Positions 62,101-64,000 of a stretch of DNA of 64,000 nt are shown here, piece after piece. Origin of the DNA: Acanthopleura granulata. Its lineage: Eukaryota; Mollusca; Polyplacophora; Chitonida; Chitonidae. The DNA lies in NCBI GenBank assembly GCA_016165875.1, contig JABBOT010000001.1, positions 35,953,011 to 36,017,010 on the forward strand, read 5' to 3'. Position 1 is the first letter of the stretch. Every line of letters begins with the position of its first letter. The notes beneath the pieces are model-generated. The model had not been told where the DNA came from. It worked only from the letters and a program-made list of their open reading frames with translations, and did no database searches. Made by a program: the position numbers and the translations under genes.

Positions 62101-63489
62101 CAAGTTCACTATCAGTTAAATACAGAAAACATGTTGGCCAATTAATACCATCACACTAAAATTTGCCACTGAGATTTAAGTGAGAAAACTGCTCCAAAAG
62201 TGTGTCTTGAACACAACGATGTATTTGAACTGGGGATTATTTTGCTGCCGACTGGGAATCTGAAGGCATTCATGCTTTAAAGCTTATAAGAGACTGATCA
62301 ATCAGACAGCTGGGAGACATCAGCTGTTTGTAAGCTGTGATGTAAATGTTCTGAGTTGACTGTCAATGTAACATGCAATCACATAGGGACAGGACACTAT
62401 TTTAATGTTATATATTTTAATTATAATAAGTACATGAGTGAATAACACTGTAAGGTTTTTTCCAGACCACTGGTGGGAGTAAGTTTCTGGATCATTTCAT
62501 GTTATAAATTTACATGTATACATAAGTTTCAACCACAATCCTGGCAGCTTTTGACAGTATCAGGTGACAAGACTGTTCTGCACTTGGAACATTTACGTCA
62601 CAGCCCACACACAATGGCTGCGTTTCATGTCAGCCAACGGAGCACGGCCAAATGCCAATTTCCACTGTAATAATAGTAGTTAGAAAAAATACTTTACTGA
62701 AATGAACATAATATTGTCCCATCTGTCTGGCAAACTTTACTTTGAACATGAGCTGTCTTTCACTTTAACGTTCAGGTTTTAGTTATCATCAACAAAATCA
62801 TGGTGAAAATGGTGAAATACTTGCATTTAACAAATTTATAATACAAGTGTACATGTATAACACATGTGACATTAGAAAACATATTCCTTGTTTTTACCAA
62901 ACAAATGGAAATGAGTTGAACAGCAGACACTGACATGCAACACTCGCCTTACTGTCTACAATATACTGACATATCCATGTATTCCCTCACTGCTACTCTT
63001 AGGGGACGTGAATCACATGTATGAAAAATTCATGAGGTAGTTTATCATGGGGAGCAGTTCATGCATATACCCAACTTGTGCATGCATGGCGATCCTGGCT
63101 GACGTTCTACAATCAGTCTACCATACAATCAACACTGCACAAGGAATGATTTCATAACAATGGTAACATTAAAACAATTTATGAGTGCATGTACATACGT
63201 ATATACACAGGCACACGATTGATTTACCATCTGAACGTGGACAAGCAGTCAGCCACAATCAGTTCTACAAAAGCTTGAGCAGATCAAAATGGAGGCCACA
63301 AAAGGTAAACTACATATGGTATACTTTTTTTGTTTACTCTGTATGATCCATCTCAGAAAACACACTTACCCGTATTTTGTCAATGCCAACATTCTCCACA
63401 GGAATCTGTAACTTTTCAGAGTTGGCAAAGGCAGCTTTCAAAAAGTCCAGTGAAGTTTGATTGAGCTCCCGTACTGGGACTCCTAGTTT
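53169..63489 (-). CDS. PTPRR: Receptor-type tyrosine phosphatase R (KIM-containing MAPK phosphatase), N-terminus beyond window
   Basis: Thirteen exons join in phase: 63489-63370, 61731-61567, 61054-60947, 60316-60105, 59442-59359, 58885-58786, 58353-58275, 57082-57006, 56744-56607, 55894-55781, 55017-54851, 54272-54159 and 53268-53169 (TGA), about 525 residues. Family members dephosphorylate ERK/p38 kinases that dock on a kinase-interaction motif. The order is: ectodomain part ([38 protein letters not shown]), one membrane helix ([22 protein letters not shown], spanning an exon junction), juxtamembrane region with the [19 protein letters not shown], split across the 60105/59442 junction, then the phosphatase domain. 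That domain shows [35 protein letters not shown], the WPD loop ([15 protein letters not shown]), the catalytic loop [10 protein letters not shown] and the Q-loop [12 protein letters not shown]. All catalytic residues are present. Ectodomain and KIM favour PTPRR over PTPN5/PTPN7. Upstream exons are not resolved. Confidence 0.93.
55288..55638. repeat. ~51-bp minisatellite, about 7 copies, PTPRR intron
   Basis: Units share AAGTGATTACCAGACAAATG / GTGATTACCAGAGAAATGG followed by GCCATTTTGGTGGAAGGC. Units differ at several sites, so the array is old. It lies in the intron between exons 55781 and 55017. Confidence 0.85.
56014..56224. mobile_element. ~210-bp MITE, copy 2 (PTPRR intron)
   Basis: The ends ATTCCTCACCCTTTTTGCAT and ATGCCAAAAGGCTGAAGAAT are imperfect inverted repeats. 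Same orientation and clear full-length homology to 35369-35573. Confidence 0.7.
57216..57482 (-). mobile_element. Full-length SINE copy, PTPRR intron
   Basis: This is the most complete copy. Read on the minus strand it has a tRNA-derived head (GGCCTCTGTGGCTCAGTCGG, A-box-like) and a B-box-like GTGAGTTCAAGTCC. It continues with CTTCCTCTCCGCCCGTACGT, GGTTTCCCCCGAGCTCTGCC, the 3' domain, and an AAATAAATAAAT tail. It is a useful reference for the other fragments. Confidence 0.88.
57487..57705. repeat. Repeat unit flanking a SINE, copy 2 (PTPRR intron)
   Basis: This is the partner of 43906-44130. Shared strings include AATAATGAAGATTCTGTTTA, TAACTAATAGCTCTGTAACT and CACTGCAGTCTTTAAAGTCT. Copy 1 has a short insertion near GCATAAGTATAG. 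Confidence 0.8.
58050..58230 (-). mobile_element. Possible distant SINE relative, PTPRR intron
   Basis: TGTTTGATTGGGGTTTAATG and CATTCATATTTCAG resemble the reversed SINE 3' end, but the rest (TCACCTGGCCTGTCACATTA onward) differs. It could be a related family or chance. Confidence 0.3.
59698..59800 (-). mobile_element. Decayed SINE 3' fragment, PTPRR intron
   Basis: TTTGTTTATTTACTCATTCG, AATACGCCATATTCAACAAT, TTATTTGTATGACGCTAGAC and GGAGAAAACCAGGGAGCCC parallel the reversed SINE 3' half with many substitutions. Confidence 0.45.
62225..62771 (+). repeat. Dispersed ~550-bp repeat, copy 2 (PTPRR intron)
   Basis: Second copy of the repeat at 4567-5125, same orientation, diverged by scattered substitutions and small gaps. 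It lies in the PTPRR intron between exons 63370 and 61731. Confidence 0.75.
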
Positions 63490-64000
63490 CTATACAAGGA
63501 AAAAAAAACAAAAAACAACACAATTCACCAGGGAGAATTAAACATGGAACTAAAATGTTAATAAATTATGAACCAATCACATTTAGACCTGAGTATTAGT
63601 GCTCATATAAAACATCACCTTTCTGTTTCATAATGCTGGCATTAAAAAGTGCACTTAGATCTACAGAGATACAGTTGCTATACCTACAAGACAAAATAGA
63701 GTTTAGCAAGACCATATCATTGCAGCAACTTGAAACTACATGTGAAATGAAATGCTTTTCAATGACATTTGTGAATAACAGCTTGACACATGTACTGTAA
63801 ATGACCTAAAATTTCAAAGAGCTACTTTGGTGTCAGAACATCTGTGTCTTAAAAGCAAGATGAATTGATAAAGACTGGGATAGTCTGAATTGCTTTCCTA
63901 AACTGTGAAAATATTGCAACGAATTAAAACCCATATTGTACGTTTCCTCAGAGAATATTTCTGCCGCTTCCACTTCTGTGTACACGTAATCAATCGCCGA
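63490..64000 (-). other. 5' flank of the visible PTPRR exons; possible further exon at the right edge
   Basis: The first 440 bp look intronic. On the minus strand 64000-63946 reads openly as SAIDYVYTEVEAAEIFSE, which looks protein-like. However, the nearest GT donors do not give a clear phase-0 junction to the exon at 63489 except GATTAC|GTGTAC, which would cut the peptide short. Left unresolved. Confidence 0.25.

Overview
The window is nuclear DNA from an animal: AT-rich, intron-dense, with GT-AG introns of 0.1 to more than 3 kb. The many copies of a tRNA-headed SINE with the 3' domain 'GTATAAGTGAAATATTCTTG' and an (AAAT)n tail, plus a second SINE tail ending in (ATTC)n, point to a mollusc. 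A bivalve is favoured, but this rests on remembered repeat families, not on a search. No operons, phage, CRISPR arrays or RNA genes were seen.

Six protein genes could be reconstructed exon by exon, with splice sites and reading phase agreeing at every junction. From left to right they are: (1) EIF2AK3/PERK, minus strand, N-terminal luminal part only (five exons, 3291-8933; it continues past position 1). (2) HSDL1-like short-chain dehydrogenase, plus strand, nine exons, 9950-16019, complete, 355 aa. (3) FBXO47, minus strand, nine coding exons, 20220-25524, complete, 444 aa. (4) ELP4, plus strand, ten exons, 26116-33769, complete, 380 aa. (5) An unrecognised small single-pass membrane protein, minus strand, two coding exons, 37162-37689, whose C-terminus runs into a 21-bp minisatellite. 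(6) A PTPRR-type receptor tyrosine phosphatase with a kinase-interaction motif, minus strand, thirteen exons from 63489 down to 53169; its N-terminus lies beyond the right edge.

Two gene pairs are head to head (PERK/HSDL1, about 1.0 kb between start codons; FBXO47/ELP4, about 0.6 kb). HSDL1 and FBXO47 converge. The genes are ordinary cell genes (ER stress sensing, lipid/steroid-type oxidoreduction, ubiquitin ligase adaptor, tRNA wobble modification, MAP-kinase dephosphorylation) with no evident shared pathway.

The rest is repeat-rich. It includes a 2.7-kb PIF/Harbinger-like element with 29-bp inverted repeats and TAA target duplications in a PERK intron, a ~780-bp near-perfect palindrome, three MITE families, a dozen or so SINE copies, and an accessory region at 36.4-45.9 kb. 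That region stacks a 21-bp minisatellite, a 109-bp tandem array and two blocks of a ~172-bp repeat in opposite orientations. The most interesting observations are the HSDL1 homologue that keeps the catalytic tyrosine reported lost in the vertebrate protein, the membrane protein with a minisatellite-encoded tail, and the inverted satellite blocks.
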